From Crambe crambe (Eukaryota > Porifera > Demospongiae > Poecilosclerida > Crambeidae): a stretch of DNA of 64,000 nt. Positions 1 to 10,600 of this stretch are shown here, in pieces. Under the pieces are notes generated by a model. It saw nothing but the letters and a program-made list of their open reading frames with translations. It was not told the DNA's origin and made no database searches. The DNA lies in assembly GCA_963924555.1 (NCBI GenBank), contig OZ004586.1, positions 4,112,501 through 4,176,500 of the forward strand, written 5' to 3'. Position numbers and translations under genes: made by a program. Numbering within the stretch: position 1 is the first letter of the stretch; every line of letters starts with the position of its first letter.

Positions 1-1
1 C

Positions 2-1639
2 AAGTATTTGCTAAAGATCGAAATAGTGGAAAATAAGAATGAAACTAGTAAACCTGGTACAAGAGAGACAGTGAGTATTAGTGCAACACCTGAACCCCCT
101 AAGACATTTCCAGAAGAGCCTTTCTCACATTTTCTCTTACTGTCAGCTGATGGAGTTCTGAGGAAATTTGATGTGGAGAATAAGATTCTGAATTCCAATT
201 TTTCACATCTCTTTCCACGTCAGCACCATGATAAATTCTTACATCCAGAGTTAACAACTATATACTTCCATCCCTCTTATTTCATCCATCCTGGGGATAC
301 TGACAAAGAAAGAATATTGAAAGTTATTTTCAATATTTTAGATGACACCTTCCACCAGAAATTAAAATCTCAAAAGTGTGTGACCAACTATTCAGCTGTG
401 ATCAGAAAAGACACACTAAAACAATACTGGACATGTTTTTATCTTGATGGTATTTTTTCCAAGTATCTAAACAAGTTTCTAAAGAATTGGGCTTTGATGC
501 TAACTGTTGATGATTGCTTATTCTCCTTGAGTTCTGAGGTAGTGCCAATGTATCTTCCTGAAACACCTGATCACACAATCCAGAATATGTGTATTGTAAT
601 GCAGAAATTGAATATGCCATTTCTGGATACTTTGGTTGTCAGGACCCAAGTTGATTGTCCTAAACTGGATGAGCAGGATCGTATTTTAAACAATGTTTCT
701 CAAGTTAATAATGGCACTCCTTTGGTCTCTACATTGAAGACAAAGGAAATTGATATGATGATATGTTATTTCTCTCAAAGTCCAAAACATTTGGATGAGA
801 AGAGGCTAGCCCTTGTACAGTCACTTCCTTTCTTTGAAGATGTTTTGGGACAATATCAACCAATAATTGGCAGAGAAGCATTCATCTGGCCTCAGGATGC
901 ATTAGCTACTGGTTACGAGTCATGGTCAAAAGGATCAAACAGTATTTTTATCAAAGATAATGTGAAATGGCAGGAATTAGGCTCTTATCAGCAGTTATCC
1001 ATGAAGACTATCAGCAAGGAACTATTATATGTAAAGTTCATTTTCCCTAATTTCTGTGAGTTGGATGAAGATGAGCGTTATAAACATTTGGAGCACATAA
1101 GAGATATGGTGTACTCTACTTGTAAACACTATAAAGATCTTGATACACGTTACCAGTCAGAATCTACACTTAAACAAATTTATGAAGCAAGACAGTTCAT
1201 TGGATCCTTGACTGACTTGAAGTGCATAGGCTCTGATAGTTCCTGCTTTCAACCTGTCAGTGCTTTCTGCGATCACACGATAGAGATATTCAAGGTCTTC
1301 TCTTGTGATTTCCAAAAGTTACCAGAACAATTGCAATCTGAAAAATGGCTGACATTCTTTAAAGAGCTTGGCCTCAAGGTTGTTTTAACTACAACTGAAT
1401 ATTTGAATATTTGCAATAAGACTGCTCAGAGAAAAGTAAATGCAGACATTTCTAAGTGCTCAGCTGCTTTAATTGAGTACATATTCACTAAAGAAATTAC
1501 GGGAAAATGGTACCATGACTGTTCTTTCTTAAGTCAAGTTTCTAATATTGCATTTGCTTGCACTGTCTTGTTTAGAGTGGATACATCCTGGTGTTTGTCA
1601 AGAGGCTTCATTGGTGAGCTTGAATGGTGCTGCTTCTGA
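2..1639 (+). CDS. Sacsin-like gene A, large exon, part 1 (5' end outside window; ends at a frameshift)
   Basis: The frame is open from base 2 and continues from beyond the left edge, so the start is not here. It matches, residue for residue over long stretches, the region of gene C between the third ATPase repeat and the C-terminal part (for example [15 protein letters not shown] and [17 protein letters not shown] in C). Sacsin family proteins are giant co-chaperones built from Hsp90-like ATPase repeats followed by J and HEPN domains; this piece is the poorly named spacer after the last repeat. Near base 1565 an 8-base stretch present in gene C and in pseudogene D (AAAATCTG) is missing. The frame then shifts and stops at 1637-1639, and the homologous protein resumes in another frame. 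Either gene A is a pseudogene or the assembly has an error; no splice pair explains the gap. Confidence 0.8.
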   Translation, partial: KYLLKIEIVENKNETSKPGTRETVSISATPEPPKTFPEEPFSHFLLLSADGVLRKFDVENKILNSNFSHLFPRQHHDKFLHPELTTIYFHPSYFIHPGDTDKERILKVIFNILDDTFHQKLKSQKCVTNYSAVIRKDTLKQYWTCFYLDGIFSKYLNKFLKNWALMLTVDDCLFSLSSEVVPMYLPETPDHTIQNMCIVMQKLNMPFLDTLVVRTQVDCPKLDEQDRILNNVSQVNNGTPLVSTLKTKEIDMMICYFSQSPKHLDEKRLALVQSLPFFEDVLGQYQPIIGREAFIWPQDALATGYESWSKGSNSIFIKDNVKWQELGSYQQLSMKTISKELLYVKFIFPNFCELDEDERYKHLEHIRDMVYSTCKHYKDLDTRYQSESTLKQIYEARQFIGSLTDLKCIGSDSSCFQPVSAFCDHTIEIFKVFSCDFQKLPEQLQSEKWLTFFKELGLKVVLTTTEYLNICNKTAQRKVNADISKCSAALIEYIFTKEITGKWYHDCSFLSQVSNIAFACTVLFRVDTSWCLSRGFIGELEWCCF

Positions 1640-3879
1640 CGAACTCAAGAACCTCTTATGGACAGTAAGGCCCATTGTTAAACTTCCATGGGTATGCACA
1701 TCATATTATCCTGATAAGAAGACAAAATCCCTTCTAAGTAATCTGAAAATTGTTGTTAAAGCTAGCATTGATGATGTTATATCAAACATAAAGAATATCA
1801 GTACAAAGAGCCCGTATGCTAATGAGGCACTCTTTGGCAATTATCCAAGTAACTTGACTCCACCTTCTGGAGTGTTGACTAATTTAATGTTAGTCATGTT
1901 GGATAATCTGATATTCCTCAATGACAATCTATCAAGCGTTCCCATTTCAGCTCTTGCCAAACTTTCATGTATCCCAGTCCACAGTGATCTATTCGAAAAA
2001 GACAGCAAGCAAGTGGTACTTGTAAAACCCAGCTGTGTTCTTCGGTATAATAGTGATGCTGAAAGATATCATCCATTCCTGCATAAAATTCCTGAAGAGT
2101 TGTTGAGAGTATCCAACTTAATGGAAAAACTTGAAATTAAACACCAGGTGGGTTTACATCACCTGCAAATCGTTTTAGAAAAGGTATTCATCAGTTCCCA
2201 AGGGTTAAGGCTTGACCCAAATACTAAGCAAAGTGTTATAAAAGCTATGGAAGACCTCAAGAATCTCTTACCAAGAAAAGGACAAGAACATAAATCAAGT
2301 GCTATTCTATCTCCATTATACCTACCTGATACTGAAGGCAGGCTAAAGTTATCAACAGACTTACTTTATGGTGACACTTACAATTATTTTGGTCACATGA
2401 AACTCACCCTGGCTAATACTCAATACTCTCATTTTGACATTGCAGAGGAAATGTATGGTGTCGATGCTTCAGAGCTTTTTCATTTGTTACCTGAACAGGT
2501 CAGACCACTAGGGATGTCATTAGTATGTAAGCAAGTGCTTGATGAAGATAGTGACGAAGTGGAAGATTCAGAACTTGCTATACGGTTAAGGAAATCGATT
2601 CAGCATGAAAATCAGCCATTAGCAATTGTGAAGGTTGCTAAAAAGCATAATATTGCAGACACCAATGATGGTGATCTGATATCTGCTATTTCCACATTTC
2701 TATCATCACTCCAGATTAAAACAGTAAGGAATTTAAAAACTGACATCAAATTGATTGATTCCGACATTGTGATTGGAAATATTACAAGTGATTTTGTCCT
2801 CAGTGTTGATGAGAATGAGCCTTATCTTTATCTTGACTGTGACTGTGATGATCCTGAAGAAGTCACTCTTCACATCGCTCAGCATATATGCAAGACATTG
2901 TTCCAGCAGGAGAAATCATCTGATTCAATAGAGAAATTCATACGATTTATCTCTCTATATATGAGAGCAGAATCGCCAAAGCAGAGAGAACATCTATTTT
3001 CAAGATATAGTTTATCAATTAAAAGTAGAAGTGCTGATGAGTTTACAGCAAAACTTGGAGAGGAAATACCAACGTGTTTCCACAGCCGACTTGATCGGGA
3101 CCTTTATAACGTCTTTAGGCCCATGGAATATGTCGGATATGAGAAAACAGAAGGTAACATCATAGTAGTTCAAATTCTGCACCCTGCCGTGCAAGGAGAA
3201 ATTGATCACAGACTCCACAAAAAGTTTAAGATTAGCACCAGCCAAGATGATATGGATGGTAGGGATGTGAGTATTCTTGATCTCTACAAGTTCCTTATAG
3301 GCTGCAGGAAGGAGAGAGTAACTCCACTTATGTCAGAAGGTGACAGAGCAGCTTTGGTTCCATATGATGTTGATGATGACTTAGTTGATTTAAGGAGGGC
3401 TATGTATGAAGGAAATCTAGTTGATATATTGGCTTCCATATGTAAAGAACTGAAGGAAGTGTGGGAACTCACTCCTGAACTGAGGAGAAAAGCTGTGCGA
3501 CGCTTGTACCTCAAGTGGCATCCAGATAAAAACCTTGATGATCCAGCAAAAGCCAAAAAGGTTTTCTTATTTCTTAAGCAGCAAATAGAGCACCTTGACA
3601 ATGGGGAACCCCTTGATGATCCCTCTGAAGAGATGAAGAAACCAGAAATGGAGCGGCCTTCAACTCCACCACCAGCATCTAGTCATTCAAAGATGCAATC
3701 TGATTTTGATCGCTGGAATCGTACTGCATCCGATATCAATGAAGCTTACATAAATGAACAAACTCGTGCAGATTCTAATAAAGATTCATCTCCATTTGAT
3801 AAAATTATCGATCAAAGAAACCCAGAAGAAGGAGGACGTTGGGTGAAACAAGCTGCAGTTGATTATGAAGTCCTTACTG
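1566..3879 (+). CDS. Sacsin-like gene A, large exon, part 2, with J domain
   Basis: After the 8-base deletion the sacsin-like frame resumes at [17 protein letters not shown] and stays open to a donor at 3879/3880 (CTTACTG then GTATGTG, phase 1). The C-terminal part contains a DnaJ-type J domain around 3430-3650, with the HPD motif in YLKWHPDKN at about 3508-3535. J domains stimulate Hsp70 ATPase. A charged, serine/proline-rich linker follows, then [14 protein letters not shown], which leads into the HEPN domain encoded by the next exon. It is close to gene C upstream of the J domain, but C lacks the J domain itself. If the frameshift upstream is real, this part would not be translated from the normal start. 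Confidence 0.8.
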
Positions 3880-4122
3880 GTATGTGTGTGATTAGACTAT
3901 CAATGTATGAGTAGCAGTTATTCTCCCCAACCGAACGATAATATTGTTCAGGAACCCACTACCACTGCAGTATAGCTAATCAATCACAAAAATTATTAGA
4001 TGCACCACGTACATAGTACACTCATGTCCCCCCTACCCCAAATATCGTCTACCAACACACACATTACTTTCATGATAGCTAGATACAATATTGACATCAC
4101 TTTTATTATGATCACTATATAG

Positions 4123-4490
4123 GTATCTATAATGAGGCTCAAACTAACTCGGGTTATGGTCACGTGTGCTTCATGGCTCACCAGGTGGTGGAGAAGGCAC
4201 TGAAAGGAGGCGTGTATGCCCTCTGTGGATTGGATGGACGAGGTCTGGTGGATCACAACCTGACAAGACACGCTTATGCCCTGCAGGCGCTACAGGACGT
4301 TCCACCAGAAACTCAAAACCTCGCTCAGCATTGTATCCCACTTGAGGAGTATTACTTGGACACACGATATCCTAATCGCTGGCCAGGGTATGCTGATATT
4401 CCCTCAGACCACTACACACCTGAGCAAGCCAGTGAAGCTAAAGAGCATGCCAAGGCTGTCCTGGATATTGTGGAGACTATCATGCCTTAA
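4123..4490 (+). CDS. Sacsin-like gene A, terminal exon (HEPN domain)
   Basis: The acceptor is at ...ATATAG before base 4123. Joining the phase-1 donor at 3879 gives [24 protein letters not shown] in frame. The exon encodes a HEPN domain of about 110 residues, with the typical first-helix motif [10 protein letters not shown], a middle segment with YYLDTRYPNRWPGY, and a last alanine-rich helix ([15 protein letters not shown]), then a TAA stop. In known sacsin the HEPN domain is C-terminal, dimerises and binds nucleotides; that role is assumed here by homology. The same exon is found in gene C (36612-36958), inverted in pseudogene D, and fused without an intron in gene B. No canonical AATAAA was seen just downstream, only AT-rich sequence. 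Confidence 0.85.
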
Positions 4491-4686
4491 GTTTTATTGT
4501 TTATTTATTAGTTTTTGTATAATATAGGAACTAATAGTGTACACAAAATTTTAAAGTTTTAGCTATAGTTACTAGCTCTGTAGATGTATCTTTTTTTCAC
4601 TTGCTTAATTATGTATTTATATAAACTATTTGAACTAGCTACTATGCATGGTATGACTGTGTAGGTAGGGGAGAGAGAATTTTGAC

Positions 4687-5285
4687 TTAAGGGTGCAGGC
4701 ACATAGTAACCAAGGCATGCGCTAGTACTAGCACTAATTAACCACAAACATTACCGCGCTAAAATAACACATAGTAAACACAATAGCAGCTGCTGCTTTG
4801 GCACATATAAAATCCATGCTAGCATAAATAATGAACAAGTCATTGCAACTCAGGAACTATGCATGGAAATGGGCCAATATTTTGCATATGGCAACTACTT
4901 GATAAGGTCTAAAAAGTTACATTTTGCTTTAGTTTATAGCTAGTACAGAATGTGCAGGACACTAGATCCTATATGGATAAATTGAAAAGTAGAATATAAA
5001 TTGACAAAAACTAAATGTAATTTTTATGGCAATAAGTATAAGAAGCTGTATATCAAAAATCAGCCATTGATTCCAAGTGGTCATTGAGATGTAACGCAGT
5101 TTACCTTGAGAATGGAATCAGTCATAACATCAGTCATTTTGATTGGTCCTCCTTCATTTTTTGTGTATGTAGTACTATTCTGATACTTAATAATGTGGTG
5201 CAAGTTAGAAATTTCTATCATGAATAGTTTTTAAGTTAATTTTCCCTAGCAACCATGCGTGGGCGGAGTGTGCCTGCACCCTTAA
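4687..5285. mobile_element. Non-autonomous DNA transposon with TTAA target site
   Basis: A perfect terminal inverted repeat of about 13 bases (GGGTGCAGGCACA and its complement TGTGCCTGCACCC) is bounded on both sides by TTAA, at 4687-4690 and 5282-5285. TTAA duplication is typical of piggyBac-type elements, though the termini begin GGG. No transposase frame is visible inside. It sits in the 3' flank of gene A. Confidence 0.75.
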
Positions 5286-5289
5286 ACAA

Positions 5290-5560
5290 AATTCTTTCTT
5301 CGTTCATTCTGTGTTGTCTGTAAGATGTATCAAAGTATAAAGGTGACCACTTGCACTAGGGATTTGGTAAATTATAATTATACCAGTATCATGATTTAGC
5401 AGTGTTGCAGACTAGGACCAAGAAAACTTGTTTAGTTAGTAGATAAATAGAACAGTTAAACTCTGGCAGGACTGTCGATATCCAACACGAAACTACTCAA
5501 GTATAAAGATAATTATATTGTATGAGTGAAAGAATTAGCTATAAATATTAAAACATAATC
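5290..5560 (+). repeat. Segmental-duplication block shared with 36316-36510
   Basis: The stretch containing GTATAAAGGTGAC, ATGATTTAGCAGTGTTGCAG and GGACCAAGAAAACTTGTT recurs in the same orientation near 36330-36480, just beyond the end of gene C. It marks a duplicated 3' flank lying between a plus-strand and a minus-strand sacsin-like gene in both places. Confidence 0.7.
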
Positions 5561-5569
5561 TCCAGTTTA

Positions 5570-5715
5570 TCAACTGAAGCTCATTTTACCCAACGTCTTT
5601 AGAAGTTCCATGAGTTTGCTCATTAGCTCATAATGTAAACTTCATTGATATTAGATGCAGTGTGATTCCAGTGATCAAAATCAGATTGCATCTTTGAATG
5701 ATTATATAGATGTTG
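5570..5715 (-). pseudogene. Remnant of sacsin-like J-to-HEPN linker, minus strand
   Basis: The reverse complement matches gene A around 3690-3850. It contains the equivalent of TCAAAGATGCAATCTGATTT, the following GATC and tryptophan codons, the ATCAATGAAG segment and a decayed GACGTTGGGT. Several indels and stops remain. It is the trace of a minus-strand sacsin-like gene that once lay tail-to-tail with gene A. Confidence 0.6.
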
Positions 5716-5839
5716 GCAGAGTGTTTCTTCACCAAACTATTTAGGGGCCACATTACACTATTATTGTTTCATGTGATGGGATTGATGGAAAGCTAATCAA
5801 CCACTAATATTACTCATGCTTGATTTCCCATATCAAACA

Positions 5840-6010
5840 AACACATCATTTTCATAATACATACAGTAGCTATACAATATTGATATCATGTAGCATAGTA
5901 TCATGATCACAACTATACGTGGTGGAAAGGAGGTGTGTATGCCCTCTGTGGATTGGATGGACGAGGTCTGGTGGATGTCCAAGTAATAGTTCTCAAGTGG
6001 AATACAATAC
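5840..6010 (+). pseudogene. Rearranged scrap of gene A last intron and HEPN exon
   Basis: Bases 5860-5925 resemble the end of gene A's last intron, and 5928-5976 match its HEPN exon (GGAGGTGTGTATGCCCTCTG, then GGACGAGGTCTGGTGGAT). The sequence then switches into the reverse complement of a later part of the same exon (TCCAAGTAATAGTTCTCAAG). A deletion plus inversion has produced a fold-back chimera that cannot code. Confidence 0.6.
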
Positions 6011-6211
6011 TGTTTGTTTGTTTGTTGTTTGTTTTATAACAGTTTTAGAACTGACTATGCATATTTTGGTATTAGCTACTGTATAGCTATAGCTAGCAAT
6101 TTCATTTCCCTGTATATGCATTATAGTCTTTTAATCAACTGCCATATTATTCTTCTCTCAACACAATGCTACTGTCAGTGTAATGCTACTCATGTAACTT
6201 GCCATTATTAA

Positions 6212-6975
6212 AAATATTGTATATCAGCTCATCAATTTCCAAATAGTTACTAATATCAATAACTAACCAGACTAGCTAGTTGACACAATAACAGATAACT
6301 AGCTAACAACTCAACAAAAACTAAGGATGACTAATAATACAAGAGAATAAGTACAACCACACACATTGGAACAACAGTTCTAGAAGTTTCCACAATAACA
6401 TGAACAACATTAACAAGTTCATGCAGTCAGTAAGTCCCATTACACTAGCTAATCAGTGTCACTTTAAACTGTCCCTATAGAATAACTGTTTGTAACCATC
6501 CCATCTTGGTTAGTATAATTACTTGATTTGGTTCCACAAATCTGAATGAGCTGAAATGCCTCACTGACACAGCTACAAAAAGATACTGACACTGGAAGCA
6601 TTAGCTATCTGATATGAAGTGATTGGATTGCATACACAAGAGGCCCTAATTCATTCCACTGCCATATATACCTTCTATTCTTATCCTCTGTCCCTCTCTG
6701 ACAAAGATATTGATGTCCAACTCAGTATTGATTACAAATCAACTCAAGCAGGTATATAGAATGTATTGCGGGATAACACTTACCTTATGATAATGTCGCT
6801 GATATGAGTGGTAGCTAACCAATATACGTATTCAAGTCACTTACACTATTGCAATTCCACTTGGATATAAAAACCTCAATTACCTTAATTTCACTTTCAG
6901 TGAAACTATAAATGCAAGCAGCACTCTTATAACACGTACTTTCAGAGTACTGAAAGCTGTCTTTCTTGGTTCCAG
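6212..6975. other. Intergenic or intronic, no feature identified
   Basis: I see no supported exon, RNA gene or transposon end in this stretch. It ends in a plausible 3' splice acceptor (TTTCTTGGTTCCAG) directly before the exon at 6976, so at least its right part may be intron. Confidence 0.4.
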
Positions 6976-7206
6976 TTGAAGCTGTTCATTGATGATCAGG
7001 CTCAGAGAGGAAGTGCCTTGACACAACTCAAACCTGTACTGATTGACTATCATCCTGATTTCATACTGGAAGAAATGACACTGCAATATTTACGTAATCC
7101 ATCATACCAATCTTTACTCTACGGGCTCAACGAAAGAGGAGTGGATCTTTTCATTGACTCTTTGAAAGTACAAGATATTGCCATTCTTGAGTCAATGTCA
7201 GTGTGA
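6976..7206 (+). CDS. Probable terminal exon of an unrecognised gene
   Basis: A pyrimidine-rich acceptor ends in CAG at 6975, followed by an open frame of 76 codons with balanced, non-repetitive composition and a TGA stop. An AATAAA signal follows at 7407-7412, about 200 bases past the stop. The peptide ends LNERGVDLFIDSLKVQDIAI. The spacing of hydrophobic residues is loosely like the last two helices of a CARD/Death-fold domain, but this is weak and I do not claim the family. No upstream exon could be identified, so the start and the rest of the gene are unknown. It converges on gene B. Confidence 0.35.
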   Translation: MKLFIDDQAQRGSALTQLKPVLIDYHPDFILEEMTLQYLRNPSYQSLLYGLNERGVDLFIDSLKVQDIAILESMSV

Positions 7207-7406
7207 TGTTCCCCTTTGATAACAGCATCTTGATGGTCAATATCACTGATGTAATATGTATTCTATAGGCAGTGGATGTAAAGGGATTTTTTCATTCAAG
7301 GCTGCAGCAGCCCAGCTAGATTATAGCTAGGCCATCCCTATTTAAACTTTTATTTGGAAGAAAATTTTTATGCTCACTTGTTAATGTGGTACAGCTTGCA
7401 TTTGTA

Positions 7407-7451
7407 AATAAAATAGCTACACCATCCATTACCTGTACAGTCTCCTTTATT
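7407..7451. terminator. Facing poly-A signals of two convergent genes
   Basis: AATAAA at 7407-7412 on the plus strand serves the exon ending at 7206. TTTATT at 7446-7451, which is AATAAA on the minus strand, lies about 200 bases past the gene B stop. The 3' ends of the two genes would therefore nearly meet. Confidence 0.5.
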
Positions 7452-7646
7452 ATTATCTTCCATGTTCTTGATCCTTAGCCCAACAATACTAACAATAACT
7501 ACGTATACAATAGTTGGCACACCAATACACAGCAAAATGATATAAGAAAGAAAGGAACTAGCTACATAATACTACTACAAAAATCTCAACAAATACAAAG
7601 CAATTATAATAATAAGGTAACTACAAAAATATTACATAATCTGTTC

Positions 7647-10600
7647 TTAGAGAACCTGCTGCTTTGGCATAATAGTTTTCACAATATCTAGAACAGCCTT
7701 GGCATGCTCCTTTGCTTCGTTGGCCTGTTCAAGCATGTAGTGATCCGAAGGGGCATCTGTGTACCCCTCCCACCGATTGGGGTACCTTGTGTCCAAGTAG
7801 TAGCTCTCCAATGGAAGACAATGATACATGAGTCCCTGTGCTTGTTCAGGCTTGGTTGTTTGAACAGCATGGGCATATTTCGAGAGGTTGTTATCAATTA
7901 CGTCCCTCCCATCCATCCCACAGAGAGCATACACAGCTCCTTTCAAAGCCTTCTCCACTACTTGGTGAGCCATGAAACACACATAGCTATAACCACAGCA
8001 AGCACTGGCTTTATCATGAACAACACAAAGCACACCATATTCAACTTCTGCTTGCTTCACCCAACGCCTTCCTTCTTCCGGTCTCTTTTCATCCTTCTTC
8101 TCATCAAAAGGAAAAAAATGTGACCTGTTTCTATGTGAACGTGAACTAAATGACGCTGAACCACCTCCACAAGAGAAATACTCATCCTCGTAGTCCCATG
8201 ATGAATGATGTTGGTTCGCTGTATTATCCCAACGATAAAAGTTTCGTCCCCAACCAGAATTACGACTCCAACCAGAGTAATAATAACGTCTTCGTCGGTA
8301 ATTTCGCCCACTATTACTATGAGTGCTGAAACTTTGTGTCTCTGGAGTTACATCTTCTTCTGGGTCATCCATTGGCTCTCCTTTTTCAAGATGTTCGATC
8401 TGCTTTAGCATGAATTTGAAAATTTCTTCAGATTCTTCAGTTTTATCGGGGTTCTTATCTGGATGCCACCTAAGGAACATGCGTCTAATTGCTTTCTTCC
8501 TCAATTCTTCATCCAATTTCCATATTTCTTTCAGTTGCTCACATATTTTTCTCTTGATGTCAACTAGATTGTCATGAATCAGAGTTGCTCTCAATTTTGG
8601 GACGTCATCATCTTCATTGAATTCCACAAGAGCAAGATCATCATTGCCTGCTGGTTTAGGTTCAACCTTGCGTTTCTTCAGACCAACCAGAAACTTGTAC
8701 AATGTCAGAATGTTGACATCTTTACCATCATGGTCGTGCTCACTAGTGTAAATTTTATACCTTTGTGCCAATCTGTGTTCACCAGGTTTTAAATCTATTC
8801 GGTGGACAATCTGAGCCAAAATTATGTCATTTTCCTCGTCCTCATAACCAACATAATCCATTGAGTTGAAAACATTGTCGATGTCTTGATCAAGCCGATG
8901 GTGCCAGCATTGAGGAATTTTCTCTCCCAGTTTCTTTTTAAAACTGCGCATTCCTCCTCCACCATTGAAATCAATCCCATACTTTTTCTTTAGCTGACCT
9001 TGAAGTTCACTCCATTCGGTGGCCTTTAAGCATAATTCAATACATTTAATAACTTGTTTTTCCTCATAGGAAGTACTTAATCCTTGTACTGCTTTTTCTT
9101 TATGGATGACTTTACTTACGACATTGTAGTAAAGGTAAGAGGCTATTTCAGCACAAGCATCATTAATTTGGTCTGAACTAGGTTTTAATTGGTCATCCAG
9201 GTACAAGCACGATTCAGATTCTCCTGGTTCAAAGAAGTAGTCAGTCTCCTGTGTTCCTATACAGACAGAACCCTCTTTTAAAATGATTTCTGAACACAGA
9301 TTTTCAGCAGTTAAAATTCTAATGCCAGTTAGAAATAAGGTTATCCTCTCCTTTAAGTCATCTTCATTTTCTTGTTCTGCAATACTTTGCCGAATGATGA
9401 CCTGAACAATAGCTTCTGGAATTTCTTTCATTTGTAATGCTTTCATGAGCTGAGATGCTATTTTGGATTCTTTCACATGTTTACATTCCTTCTGCTTTCG
9501 CTGTGTACATGCTTCTGAAAGACCCACCAGCCGAACTGATTTAGGAAGCAATTTGCAGAAATGATGAGTGTGAAAATGGTAGTCTTCCACACTTAAATTG
9601 AAATGAAAATAATGCTCTACAGTTGTTAGATTGAGTTCAATTATACCCAAGTAGCTGTAATTGTCAGCATAGAGCAATGATTTTGAGGGCCTCATTATGT
9701 CATCAACATCAGGGAGGTAAAGTGGTGTAAGATAACACTCATATTCAAGAGTATTTGTCTCCTGTTTCGATTTGAGGAATTTGTTAAGGAGTTTTAGAGA
9801 TTTAGTGACACACTTGCTTGTATTGGGGTTGAGTTCAGCTCCTTCAGAAGCTGAGTATATGGCTTCCAGCACTATCTGCATGTGGCTTATTTCAAGCTTC
9901 TCTTTCACACCAATTCTTTCTAGGATATGGAGACCTTGAAGCTTAGTAGGTAACTTATAGAGGTAAGGATGATAGTCTGATACATCTTCTGCAATCACAA
10001 CACAACAAGGCTTTACCAGTACCACTTTCGTTTCAGTGACGGTGTTTGAAGCATTTCTAACTGAAGCCTTTTCAGCACTAACTGGTATGCAGGGGAGACT
10101 TTGTACTTTAGCAATGCTACTAATAAATCCCTTTTCTGCTTGGAGATAGCGTAAGTTTTCGCACATAATATCAAGCATATTATATCGGTTGTGGTCATGT
10201 GAACAGATCATGTGCTTGGGATAGTTTTCAAATAAACTTTGATCGGCATATTGACTCTTTTCACTGATATTTTGTATATTTGCAATCACTTCTGATGTGC
10301 TAGGATTTATAGTAATGCCAAGTGTATCAGTCATTGAAGAGCTACCAGTATTACATGACTTTGGGAGTTCAATAAGTGGTTTGACTGTCCAAAGCAGAGA
10401 GGCTAGTGATGATGAAGCTGAGCCTTTCAGTTTAACAGCTTGATTAACTGGGTAGGCACAAGGGACCACACAGTTCAATTCCGGCACATGCTCTGGTAGT
10501 ACAAATGCAATCTCTGAGACCCTATTTAAGAAATTCCAATCGTTTTCCCAGTCTTTTCTCACTTTATAGGAAAACATGTGGTCTAAAAGCACAGTAGAAC

